Below are positions 22,276 through 33,300 of a stretch of 64,000 bases of DNA, piece by piece. Source of the DNA: Chiridota heheva (taxonomy: Eukaryota > Echinodermata > Holothuroidea > Apodida > Chiridotidae); NCBI GenBank assembly GCA_020152595.1, contig JAIGNY010000491.1:1-64000 (forward strand), given 5' to 3'. Both the position numbers and the translations under genes were made by a program. Positions within the stretch are counted from its first letter, which is position 1; the number at the start of each line of letters is the position of its first letter. Below the pieces are notes generated by a model. The model was not told where the DNA came from. It did no database searches and saw nothing but the letters and a program-made list of their open reading frames with translations.

Positions 22276-24592
22276 GCACTACATGAATAACAAAAAAACA
22301 AAAACAAGCACTACCTCAATCATTTTGTCATAAAAATTGCTTGAGAACCACACAAAAATGGACGACCCTCAATTACATGGGTAAATTGCCTAACCTGCTA
22401 TGCGTTAATGAGCCTGGTAGGAGTAGTTGTCAATGGGTCTGGTACTACACAACATTTTATATAATTTGCATTACAAAGCATTTATCTGGACAATAAAATG
22501 GCAAGTTTTTCACTTATGTCATTAACTATCAATGGATTTACTTGTGCCCCTCATTGTAACCTCTAACGGCCCTGGAAGGGGGCCTGGAAGCAGCATGGCA
22601 TCATCTCATGTACATACTTTAGAAGCTTACATCATTAAAGAGCAATAAGACTTATTCAAGCTCTTCCAACAGGGACTTCAACTATTTAGTTATTGACTTT
22701 GATTATGAAACATGCCCCAGTGCCCCAGCAAACATGCCCCAGTGCCCCAGCAAATATTCCCCAGTTCCCTAGCAAACATGCCTCAGTGCCCCAACAAACC
22801 TCCCACATTTTCCCAAAGAAGCTAAAAAAAGATATGCTCCAATTTAATGGATTATGCATTATTAAATTGTCACTAAGTAATCATCCTAATTTCACTATTG
22901 GGAAATCTCTAATGTCCGGATCAGTGAAAGGAAAATGCCATACCAATGGCAGCAAATAGTATGAAACAAAATAACAAGGAAAAGTTGAATCCCAAAACAA
23001 TACCTTTATGTAAATTAGTTATGAGAATAACAATGAAGGAATAGGATCAATGGGAGATCCTGAAACGATCATAAAACCTTTTCACGTAATGTTTGCACTT
23101 CCTATATAGTAACATGCCTGTTTCCATGCAGTTGACGTTAAGTATTGCTTCCACAAGTTAATAATACTGTTATGCATACTTGCATTCCTTTCCTACTTTC
23201 ATCTTTATGGCATGTATACTACTAAGAAAAGTTGAAATCATGATGTGTATAGTTCAATTATAACAACATCTTGCAATAAAATGGTAGGGGTGTGGGTAGG
23301 GGTGGGGGTAGGGGGGGATGGGGTGGTGGGGTGTGTGTGTTATAGTGAGTGATGATTTGGAAATAAGTGCGGGTGTTTTGGTTTGGGGGTTTAGAGTCCA
23401 AGATCTTTCTGGCCTTGGGGTAGGAGTCATTTTGTGTTCAGCGGCTGAAGTGATCAGCGCCTGAAGTGTTCAGCAGCTGAAGTGATCAGCGCCTGAAGTG
23501 TTCAGCACCTGAAGTGTTCAGCGCCTGAAGTGTATTTTGTACCATACATACAGAGAATAAATTGTACATTTTGCCTCCTATGTGAAACAAAGGTATCCCT
23601 CTCTTGTCACCCCTCTCTTGTCACCCCTCTCTTGTCACCCCTCTCCCCCCACTGTACGCGACACTCCTATGTTATACATTACGTCAATCATGCATTAAAG
23701 CAATCGTTTAAAAGCTGTACAAAAAGTAAACATATATTTATTCTCTTACATTTCACACCTTACATCCTGTCAATTAAAAGAATTGAAAGTTTTAGAAATA
23801 CATCAAAGGAAAAGTAAATATCTTTCATCGAATCATAGAAATAGGTGATTGTTTGGGATTTTCCAGCTTTCACTTTTTGTTGTTTGAATTAAAGTTAAAG
23901 CATTTAATCTTGATTGTTTTAGGATTGTGAACAGAATTTTTGCATCATAATTAGAATGGATTTTAATTTTTCAATTTATTCTTTTTTGATGGTACACTCT
24001 GGCTTTTCAGCAATATGATTAATTTTTCTAATTAAACAATATTGAAGATGTTACAAACATAAATGACTTTCAATGATTATAAAGTAATTTCTGCTGACCA
24101 TCACAGTAGATCTGATCAATGACCGTTTGTGGATGAATCGGAAGAGTTGCCTGCCTGTATAACTGTTTGACTAGACGTTTGTAGTGGAGCAACCCCCGGT
24201 GCATTAATCCAACCCCCGGTGCATTAATCAGTCTGATGCTCTGTGTATGTAGAACAATTTGAAACCCTCGAATTAGTTTATTATCCATCATGCAAATTCC
24301 TGTATTCATATAATTCGAATAGGGTAAAGACTTATTTGGGAGGAAGTGAAATTCTCAATAATTACGAAAGCTCTCGGAACCACTAAATGTCTTAACCAGT
24401 CCGTTTTCAAGAAAATAGAAATAAAAGCGATTATCTCAGAAGCAAAAGACATTCAATTTAGGTCTTTGCAGGCCTAGAGCACTGGCAAAATTGAAGCACA
24501 TGCACACATCCAACTGTACATACATGGTATTACAGCTTCCTCTTATAACACTAATCAAAACAACTGCAGTAAGTAGTTACTTTTACACATAC
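22276..24592. other. Mostly unique sequence with several very small arrays
   Basis: I see no convincing exon. Small repeats are: a 22-bp repeat around CAGTGCCCCAGCAAACATGC at 22711-22800 (4-5 copies); a G-rich tract at 23287-23340; a 16-bp repeat TCAGCGCCTGAAGTGT at 23438-23533 (6 copies); CTCTCTTGTCACCCC three times at 23595-23645; and a 20-bp duplication of AACCCCCGGTGCATTAATCC at 24190-24230. Confidence 0.6.
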
Positions 24593-24659
24593 ATTGCACC
24601 CCCGAATTAGGACCATACATCAGACGCTCTATGGCGGGCTTCTCCAGGACTGTTGATAT
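24593..24659 (-). CDS. Possible short exon, unidentified
   Basis: On the minus strand a pyrimidine-rich tract (CTTCTGTCCTCTCTTTACTCC) ends in TTTTCAG just before 24659, and GTATGTGT follows 24593. The 67 bases read ISTVLEKPAIERLMYGPNSG then VQ with one base over. The peptide has a protein-like composition but I cannot assign it to a family. Its end phase (1) does not match the phase-0 start of the LRRC57-like exon, so it is not the directly preceding exon of that gene. It could be chance. Confidence 0.25.
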
Positions 24660-25018
24660 CTGAAAATCTTGGAGTAAAGAGAGGACAGAAGTTACTGAGG
24701 TGAAAATGGGGTGATAGACTGCAATCATTACATAACTCAGATACAGTCACCAATTGGGGATAAATATACCTCTATTGGGGATAAATATACCTCTAATGCA
24801 GGATCAAGCACTCCAGTTACAAATTAAAGAAAGACGAAGAAACAGATAATGGGGATTGAATAACGAACGGTGGAAAAAAGACTAAGAAGGAAGTGGAAGC
24901 TGAGAAGTAGACATTCGATAAAAGCATCTCCCATCTGCTAAAGCTGACAAGGAGACATTCAATAAGAGCATCTCCTAAAGCTGACAAAAGAGACATTCAA
25001 TACGAGCATCTACTAAAG

Positions 25019-25064
25019 GGCCATTCCGCAGTCTATGAGTTACATGACGGACTGTGGAATGGCC
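25019..25064. repeat. Hairpin 1 within the 37-bp array
   Basis: GGCCATTCCGCAGTC (25019-25033) pairs with GACTGTGGAATGGCC (25050-25064), 15-bp arms with one G-T type mismatch and a 16-base loop. Confidence 0.9.
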
Positions 25065-25077
25065 TTAGCAGACCCAG

Positions 25078-25124
25078 GGCCATTCCGCAGTCTGTGAATA
25101 ATGTGACAAGACTGCGGAATGGCC
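25078..25124. repeat. Hairpin 2 within the 37-bp array
   Basis: GGCCATTCCGCAGTC (25078-25092) pairs perfectly with GACTGCGGAATGGCC (25110-25124). It is a direct duplicate of hairpin 1 with a different loop. The loop bases TGTGAATAATGTGACA are themselves partly self-complementary. Confidence 0.92.
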
Positions 25125-25491
25125 TAACGCTAACAAGGAGACATTCATTAAGAGCATCTCCTCAAGCTGACAAGGAGACATTCAATAAGAGCATCTCCTA
25201 AAGCTGACAAGGAAACATTCAATAAGAGCATCTCCTAAAGCTGACAAGGAGACATTCAATAAGAGCATCTCATAAAGCTGGCAAGGAAAAATTCAATAAG
25301 AGCATCTCCTCAAGCTGACAAGGATACATTTAATAAGAGCATCTTCTAAAGCTGACAAGGAGACATTCAATAAGAGCATCTGCTCAAGCTGACACGGAGA
25401 TATTCAATAAGAGCATCTCCTCAAGCTGAGAGGGAGACATTCAATAAGAGCATCTCCTAAAGCTGACAAGGAGACATTCAGCATCTCCTAG

Positions 25492-25925
25492 CTGTTAATG
25501 CAATACACCATAACATCCGTAAACACCTTTTATCACATCTCTCTCCTCTCTTGTGCAATAAAAGGAAAAGTAATTTCCCAATTAAAAGTTCCCAGCCCTT
25601 TTGGAAGCACTATTCACATCCATAACATAATGCGGATGTACATATACATCATTGCAAAACTAGATCATTCCTATTCAGAAGAATGTATGTATACATCACT
25701 GCATAACTACATGTAGATCACTCCTATAAGGATGTATGTATACATCAATGCAAAAAGAACTATACTGTTACACAATATTTGAAAGCATGAAACGATTCAG
25801 AAAATGAGATAATGTTGCCATGTGTTTTTGAAACTTTGGACATGATTATGGTTTTCAGAAAAATGGAATTTACAATCTACACAACAAAAACATGTATGCA
25901 TTTATATTCTTAAATACTTAGATAG
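25492..25925. other. Unique AT-rich sequence, no gene
   Basis: Nothing coding is seen. A ~60-bp duplication around GATCACTCCTATAAGGATGT and GTATGTATACATCA lies at about 25662-25755. Confidence 0.5.
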
Positions 25926-27331
25926 GCCAGAACCAAAAGGTTTTGTGGTTCCGATGCTTTTTCTTCATACGCTGATTGATTTGTAAGTTTTGTATTAACT
26001 GTCATGTCATTGCATATCATGAAATATTTGTTGCATTTTATTCATAAGCCACACCCACCATGCAGATCAATAAATATGTAGACAACATTGGCATTTGCAC
26101 AATAATTTACATCATCATAGCAAGTATGATGCAAAAACGGTTGCTCCCTTCTTTTTTAATTTGTCAGTATTAGCCCCGCCATTTATTAATATTCATGACA
26201 TCACTACCACAACATTACAACACATGTAAAGACCATAACCCATCTGTGTACCACATATGGCATAAATCCATTATACTGTTCATTACATATGGTGTTTACA
26301 TAATTTTGCACTTTCACATTAAACCCCGCCCACCATGCATAAAAATGACATCTCTTGATAACATAAGCGTGTACATGATAAATAATTGTATCATGCCCAG
26401 TATGACGCAAAACGAACATACAGTTGCTCATTTATCACATTTTCAAAATGTTCACTTTAAGCCCCGCCCACTTAATATGCATGCCATCACCACCAAAATC
26501 AATAGGGCACATCTGCAGACCATGGGCTATCTGTGTACCACACATGACATGAATCCAGATGATAGTTCTTGAGATATCATTTTTACAAGCTCTTTGTTTG
26601 CAAAATAATATTAAGCCCCACCTACTATGAATATTAATGAAAGTAAACAATTTTTATACAATGAACATGTACACACTAGCAAAAACCATTATCATACCAA
26701 ATATAAAACAAAACAGACATGTTTTTTGTCAAAATTTGAGCATTTCAAGATTGTTAAATTAAGCCCTGCCTACCCATTAACATGCATGGTATCACCCCCA
26801 AAAACAATAGGGCACATCTACAGACATGGGCTATCTGTGTACTATATATGACATGAATGCAGTTTATCATTCTTGAGATACTGCATTTACAAGTCCTTTT
26901 CAGCAAAATCATATTAAGCCCCACCCACTATGCAATTGATGGCTTTCAACCTTTTTTTTTATACCATTAAGACATACACACTACCTAAAATCATAATTAT
27001 ACCAAATATGAAACAAAACAAACATGTAATTGTTAAAATATGAACATTTCAAGATTTTTACATTAGGCCATGCCTACTCATTAATATGCATGACATCACT
27101 GTCAAAAACAATATAGCAAATACAGATCATGGGCTATCTGTGTACTACATATGACATGAGTCCAGTGTATGGTTCTTGAGATATCGTGCTTACGAGCTTG
27201 CTATCAGATACTGTACATACATACATACACCCATACACACACACATACATGCATACATACATACACACACATACACCTGCCTTTATGACTGCATAGGTTC
27301 CTGATGCTATTAGCATCGGAACCAAAGAAAT
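25926..27331. repeat. Dispersed ~300-bp repeat family, locus 2, ending in a hairpin
   Basis: Four or more diverged tandem units carry the same blocks as at 19640-20690 (AAGCCCCGCCCAC, TTAATATGCATGACATCACC, CATGGGCTATCTGTGTAC, TTCTTGAGATATC). A TACA/CACA microsatellite (27215-27275) precedes the terminal hairpin GGTTCCTGATGCT-ATT-AGCATCGGAACC (27296-27323). The 16-bp array begins 8 bp later. Confidence 0.82.
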
Positions 27332-30300
27332 GCTGAATGTCCAACCAGCTGAATGTCCAGCCAGCTGAATGTCCAGCCAGCTGAATGTCCAGCCAGCTGA
27401 ATGTCCAGCCAGCTGAATGTCCAGCCAGCTGAATGTCCAGCCAGCTGAATGTCCAGCCATGTCCAGCCAGCTGAATGTCCAGCCAGCTGAATGTCCAGCC
27501 AGCTGAATGTCCAGCCAGCTGAATGTCCAGCCAGCTGAATGCTGAATGTCCAGCCAGCTGAATGTCCAGCCAGCTGAATGTCCAGCCAGCTGAATGTCCA
27601 GCCAGCTGAATGTCCAGCCAGCTGAATGTCCAGCCAGCTGAATGTCCAGCCAGCTGAATGTCCAGCCAGCTGAATGAATGTCCAGCCAGCTGAATGTCCA
27701 GCCAGCTGAATGTCCAGCCAGCTGAATGTCCAGCCAGCTGAATGTCCAGCCAGCTGAATGTCCAGCCAGCTGAATGTCCAGCCAGCTGAATGTCCAGCCA
27801 GCTGAATGTCCAGCCAGCTGAATGTCCAGCCAGCTGAATGTCCAGCCAGCTGAATGTCCAGCCAGCTGAATGTCCAGCCAGCTGAATGTCCAGCCCAGCC
27901 AGCCAGCTGAATGTCCAGCCAGCTGAATGTCCAGCCAGCTGAATGTCCAGCCAGCTGAATGTCCAGCCAGCTGAATGTCCAGCCAGCTGAATGTCCAGCC
28001 AGCTGAATGTCCAGCCAGCTGAATGTCCAGCCAGCTGAATGTCCAGCCAGCTGAATGTCCAGCCAGCTGAATGTCCAGCCAGCTGAATGTCCAGCCAGCT
28101 GAATGTCCAGCCAGCTGAATGTCCAGCCAGCCAGCTGAATGTCCAGCCAGCTGAATGTCCAGCCAGCTGAATGTCCAGCCAGCTGAATGTCCAGCCAGCT
28201 GAATGTCCAGCCAGCTGAATGTCCAGCCAGCTGAATGTCCAGCCAGCTGAATGTCCAGCCAGCTGAATGTCCAGCCAGCTGAATGTCCAGCCAGCTGAAT
28301 GTCCAGCCAGCTGAATGTCCAGCCAGCTGAATGTCCAGCCAGCTGAATGTCCAGCCAGCTGAATGTCCAGCCAGCTGAATGTCCAGCCAGCTGAATGTCC
28401 AGCCAGCTGAATGTCCAGCCAGCTGAATGTCCAGCCAGCTGAATGTCCAGCCAGCTGAATGTCCAGCCAGCTGAATGTCCAGCCAGCTGAATGTCCAGCC
28501 AGCTGAATGTCCAGCCAGCTGAATGTCCAGCCAGCTGAATGTCCAGCCAGCTGAATGTCCAGCCAGCTGAATGTCCAGCCAGCTGAATGTCCAGCCAGCT
28601 GAATGTCCAGCCAGCTGAATGTCCAGCCAGCTGAATGTCCAGCCAGCTGAAATCCAGCCAGCTGAATGTCCAGCCAGCTGAATGTCCAGCCAGCTGAATG
28701 TCCAATGAATCCAGCCAGCTGAATGTCCAGCCAGCTGAATGTCCAGCCAGCTGAATGTCCAGCCAGCTGAATGTCCAGCCCATGTCCAGCCAGCTGAATG
28801 TCCAGCCAGCTGAATGTCCAGCCAGCTGAATGTCCAGCCAGCTGAATGTCCAGCCAGCTGAATGTCCAGCCAGCTGAATGTCCAGCCAGCTGAATGTCCA
28901 GCCAGCTGAATGTCCAGCCAGCTGAATGTCCAGCCAGCTGAATGTCCAGCCAGCTGAATGTCCAGCCAGCTGAATGTCCAGCCAGCTGAATGTCCAGCCA
29001 GCTGAATGTCCAGCCAGCTGAATGTCCAGCCAGCTGAATGTCCAGCCAGCTGAATGTCCAGCCAGCTGAATGTCCAGCCAGCTGAATGTCCAGCCAGCTG
29101 AATGTCCAGCCAGCTGAATGTCCAGCCAGCTGAATGTCCAGCCAGCTGAATGTCCAGCCAGCTGAATGTCCAGCCAGCTGAATGTCTGAATGTCCAGCCA
29201 GCTGAATGTCCAGCCCAGCCAGCTGAATGTCCAGCCAGCTGAATGTCCAGCCAGCTGAATGTCCAGCCAGCTGAATGTCCAGCCAGCTGAATGTCCAGCC
29301 AGCTGAATGTCCAGCCAGCTGAATGTCCAGCCAGCTGAATGTCCAGCCAGCTGAATGTCCAGCCAGCTGAAGTCCAGCCAGCTGAATGTCCAGCCAGCTG
29401 AATGTCCAGCCAGCTGAATGTCCAGCCAGCTGAATGTCCAGCCAGCTGAATGTCCAGCCAGCTGAATGTCCAGCCAGCTGAATGTCCAGCCAGCTGAATG
29501 TCCAGCCAGCTGAATGTCCAGTCCCAGCTGAATGTCCAGCCAGCTGAATGTCCAGCCAGCTGAATGTCCAGCCAGCTGAATGTCCAGCCAGCTGAATGTC
29601 CAGCCAGCCAATGTCCAGCCTGAATGTCCAGCCAGCTGAATGTCCAGCCAGCTGAATGTCCAGCCAGCTGAATGTCCAGCCAGCTGAATGTCCAGCCAGC
29701 TGAATGTCCAGCCAGCTGAATGTCCAGCCAGCTGAATGTCCAGCCAGCTGAATGTCCAGCCAGCCTGAATGTCCAGCCAGCTGAATGTCCAGCCAGCTGA
29801 ATGTCCAGCCAGCTGAATGTCCAGCCAGCTGAATGTCCAGCCAGCTGAATGTCCAGCCAGCTGAATGTCCAGCCAGCTGAATGTCCAGCCAGCTGAATGT
29901 CCAGCCAGCTGAATCCAGTCCAGCCAGCTGAATGTCCAGCCATGTCCAGCCAGCTGAATGTCCAGCCAGCTGAATGTCCAGCCAGCTGAATGTCCAGCCA
30001 GCTGAATGTCCAGCCAGCTGAATGTCCAGCCAGCTGAATGTCCAGCCAGCTGAATGTCCAGCCAGCTGAATGTCCAGCCAGCTGAATGTCCAGCCAGCTG
30101 AATCCAGCCAGCTGAATGTCCAGCCAGCTGAATGTCCAGCCAGCTGAATGTCCAGCCAGCTGAATGTCCAGCCAGCAGCCAGCTGAATGTCCAGCCAGCT
30201 GAATGTCCAGCCAGCTGAATGTCCAGCCAGCTGAATGTCCAGCCAGCTGAATGTCCAGCCAGCTGAATGTCCAGCCAGCTGAATGTCCAGCCAGCTGAAT

Positions 30301-33300
30301 GTCCAGCCAGCTGAATGTCCAGCCAGCTGAATGTCCAGCCAGCTGAATGTCCAGCCAGCTGAATGTCCAGCCAGCTGAATGTCCAGCCATGCTGAATGTC
30401 CAGCCAGCTGAATGTCCAGCCAGCTGAATGTCCAGCCAGCTGAATGTCCAGCCAGCTGAATGTCCAGCCAGCTGAATGTCCAGCCAGCTGAATGTCCAGC
30501 CAGCTGAATGTCCAGCCAGCTGAATGTCCAGCCAGCTGAATGTCCAGCCAGCTGAATGTCCAGCCAGCTGAATGTCCAGCCAGCTGAATGTCCAGCCAGC
30601 TGAATGTCCAGCCAGCTGAATGTCCAGCCAGCTGAATGTCCAGCCAGCTGAATGTCCAGCCAGCTGAATGTCCAGCCAGCTGAATGTCCAGCCAGCTGAA
30701 TGTCCAGCCAGCTGAATGTCCAGCCAGCTGAATGTCCAGCCAGCTGAATGTCCAGCCAGCTGAATGTCCAGCCAGCTGAATGTCCAGCCAGCTGAATGTC
30801 CAGCCAGCTGAATGTCCAGCCAGCTGAATGTCCAGCCAGCTGAATGTCCAGCCAGCTGAATGTCCAGCCAGCTGAATGTCCAGCCAGCTGAATGTCCAGC
30901 CCTGAATGTCCAGCTGAATGTCCAGCCAGCTGAATGTCCAGCCAGCTGAATGTGTCCAGCCAGCTGAATGTCCAGCCAGCTGAATGTCCAGCCAGCTGAA
31001 TGTCCAGCCAGCTGAATGTCCAGCCAGCTGAATGTCCAGCCAGCCAGCTGAATGTCCAGCCAGCTGAATGTCTGAATGCCAGCCAGCTGAATGTCCAGCC
31101 AGCTGAATGTCCAGCCAGCTGAATGTCCAGCCAGCTGAATGTCCAGCCAGCTGAATGTCCAGCCAGCTGAATGTCCAGCCAGCTGAATGTCCAGCCAGCT
31201 GAATGTCCAGCCAGCTGAATGTCCAGCCAGCTGAATGTCCAGCCAGCTGAATGTCCAGCCAGCTGAATGTCCAGCCAGCTGAATGTCCAGCCAGCTGAAT
31301 GTCCAGCCAGCTGAATGTCCAGCCAGCTGAATGTCCAGCCAGCTGAATGTCCAGCCAGCTGAATGTCCAGCCAGCTGAATGTCCAGCCAGCTGAATGTCC
31401 AGCCAGCTGAATGTCCAGCCAGCTGAATGTCCAGCCAGCTGAATGTCCAGCCAGCTGAATGTCCAGCCAGCTGAATGTCCAGCCAGCTGAATGTCCAGCC
31501 AGCTGAATGTCCAGCCAGCTGAATGTGAATGTCCAGCCAGCTGAATGTCCAGCCAGCTGAATGTCCAGCCAGCTGAATGTCCAGCCAGCTGAATGTCCAG
31601 CCAGCTGAATGTCCAGCCAGCTGAATGTCCAGCCAGCTGAATGTCCAGCCAGCTGAATGTCCAGCCAGCTGAATGTCCAGCCAGCTGAATGTCCAGCCAG
31701 CTGAATGTCCAGCCAGCTGAATGTCCAGCCAGCTGAATGTCCAGCCAGCTGAATGTCCAGCCAGCTGAATGTCCAGCCAGCTCCAGCCAGTTGAATGTCC
31801 AGCCAGCTGAATGTCCAGCCAGCTGAATGTCCAGCCAGCTGAATGTCCAACCAGCAGCCAGCTGAATGTCCAGCCAGCTGAATGTCCAGCCAGCTGAATG
31901 TCCAGCCAGCTGAATGTCCAGCAGCTGAATGTCCAGCCAGCTGAATGTCCAATCGTCCAGCTGGAATGTCCAGCCAGCTGAATGTCCAACCAGCTGAATG
32001 TCCAGCCAGCTGAATGTCCAGCCGCTGAATGTCCAGCCAGCTGAATGTCCAGCCAGCTGGTCGTCCAAAGCCAGCTGAATGTCCAGCCAGCTGAGAATGT
32101 CCGTCAGCTGAATGTCCAGCTGGAATGTCCAGCCAGCTGGAATGTCCAGCCAGCTGAATGTCCAGCCAGCTGAATGTCCAGCCAGCTGAATGTCCAGCCA
32201 GCTGAATGTCCAGCCAGCTGAATGTCCAGCCAGCTGAATGTCCAGCCAGCTGGAATGTCCAGCCAGCTGGAATGTCCAGCCAGCCAACGTCCAGCCAGCT
32301 GACGTCCAGCCAGCTGAATGTCCAGCCAGCTGGAATGTCCAGCCAGCTGAAATGTCCAGCCGAAGAATGTTCAGCCAGCTGAATGTCCAGCCAGCTGAAA
32401 TTGTCCAGCCAGTTGAATGTCCAGCCAGCTGAATGTCCAGCCAGTTGGAATGTCCAGCCAGTTGAATGTCCAGCCAGCTGAATGTCCAGCCAGCTGGAAT
32501 GGCTGAATGTCCAGCCAGCTGAATGTCCAGCCAGCTGAATGTCCAGCCAGCTGAATGTCCAGCCAGCTGAATGTCCAGCCAGCTGAATGTCCAGCCAGCT
32601 GAATGTCCAGCCAGCTGAATGTCCAGCCAGCTGAATGTCCAGCCAGCTGAATGTCCAGCCAGCTGAATGTCCAGCCAGCTGAATGTCCTAGAATGTCCAG
32701 TAGCTGAATGTCCAGCCAGCTGAATGTCCAGCCAGCTGAATGTCCAGCCAGCTGGAATGTCCAGCCAGCTGAATGTCCAGCCAGCTGAATGTCCAGCCAG
32801 CTGAATGTCCAGCCAGCTGAATGTCCAGCCAGCTGAATGTCCAGCCAGCTGGAATGTCCGCCAGCTGAATGTCCAGCCAGCTGAATGTCCAGCCAGCCAG
32901 CTGGAATGTCCAGTCCAGCTGAATGTCCAGCCAGCTGAATGTCCAGCCAGCTGAATGTCCAGCCAGCTGAATGTCCAGCCAGCTGAATGTCCAGCCAGCC
33001 GCCGGAATGTCCAGCCAGCTGAATGTCCAGCCAGCTGAATGTCCAGCCAGCTGTCCAATGTCCAGCCAGCTGAATGTCCAGCCAGCTGAATGTCCAGCCA
33101 GCTGAATGTCCAGCCAGCTGAATGTCCAGCCAGCTGAATGTCCAGCCAGCTGAATGTCCAGCCAGCTGAATGTCCAGCCAGCTGAATGTCCAGCCAGCTG
33201 AATGTCCAGCCAGCTGAATGTCCAGCCAGCTGAATGTCCAGCCAGCTGAATGTCCAGCCAGCTGAATGTCCAGCCAGCTGAATGTCCAGCCAGCTGAATG

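Larger units (their letters stand above)
24898..25491. repeat. 37-bp minisatellite, about 13 copies
   Basis: The unit core is GACATTCAATAAGAGCATCT followed by CCTAAAGCTGACAAGGA; successive GCTGAC starts are 37 bp apart (25203, 25240). The array is interrupted at 25016-25126 by two copies of a hairpin that is unrelated to the unit. Repeats before the interruption are more diverged than those after it. Confidence 0.93.

Noticed and set aside
24070..24309. 79-codon minus frame ending in a natural stop, with a protein-like C-terminus
   Set aside because: Two different frames across the same bases look equally plausible, a 20-bp duplication shifts between them, and there are no splice signals or known motifs.
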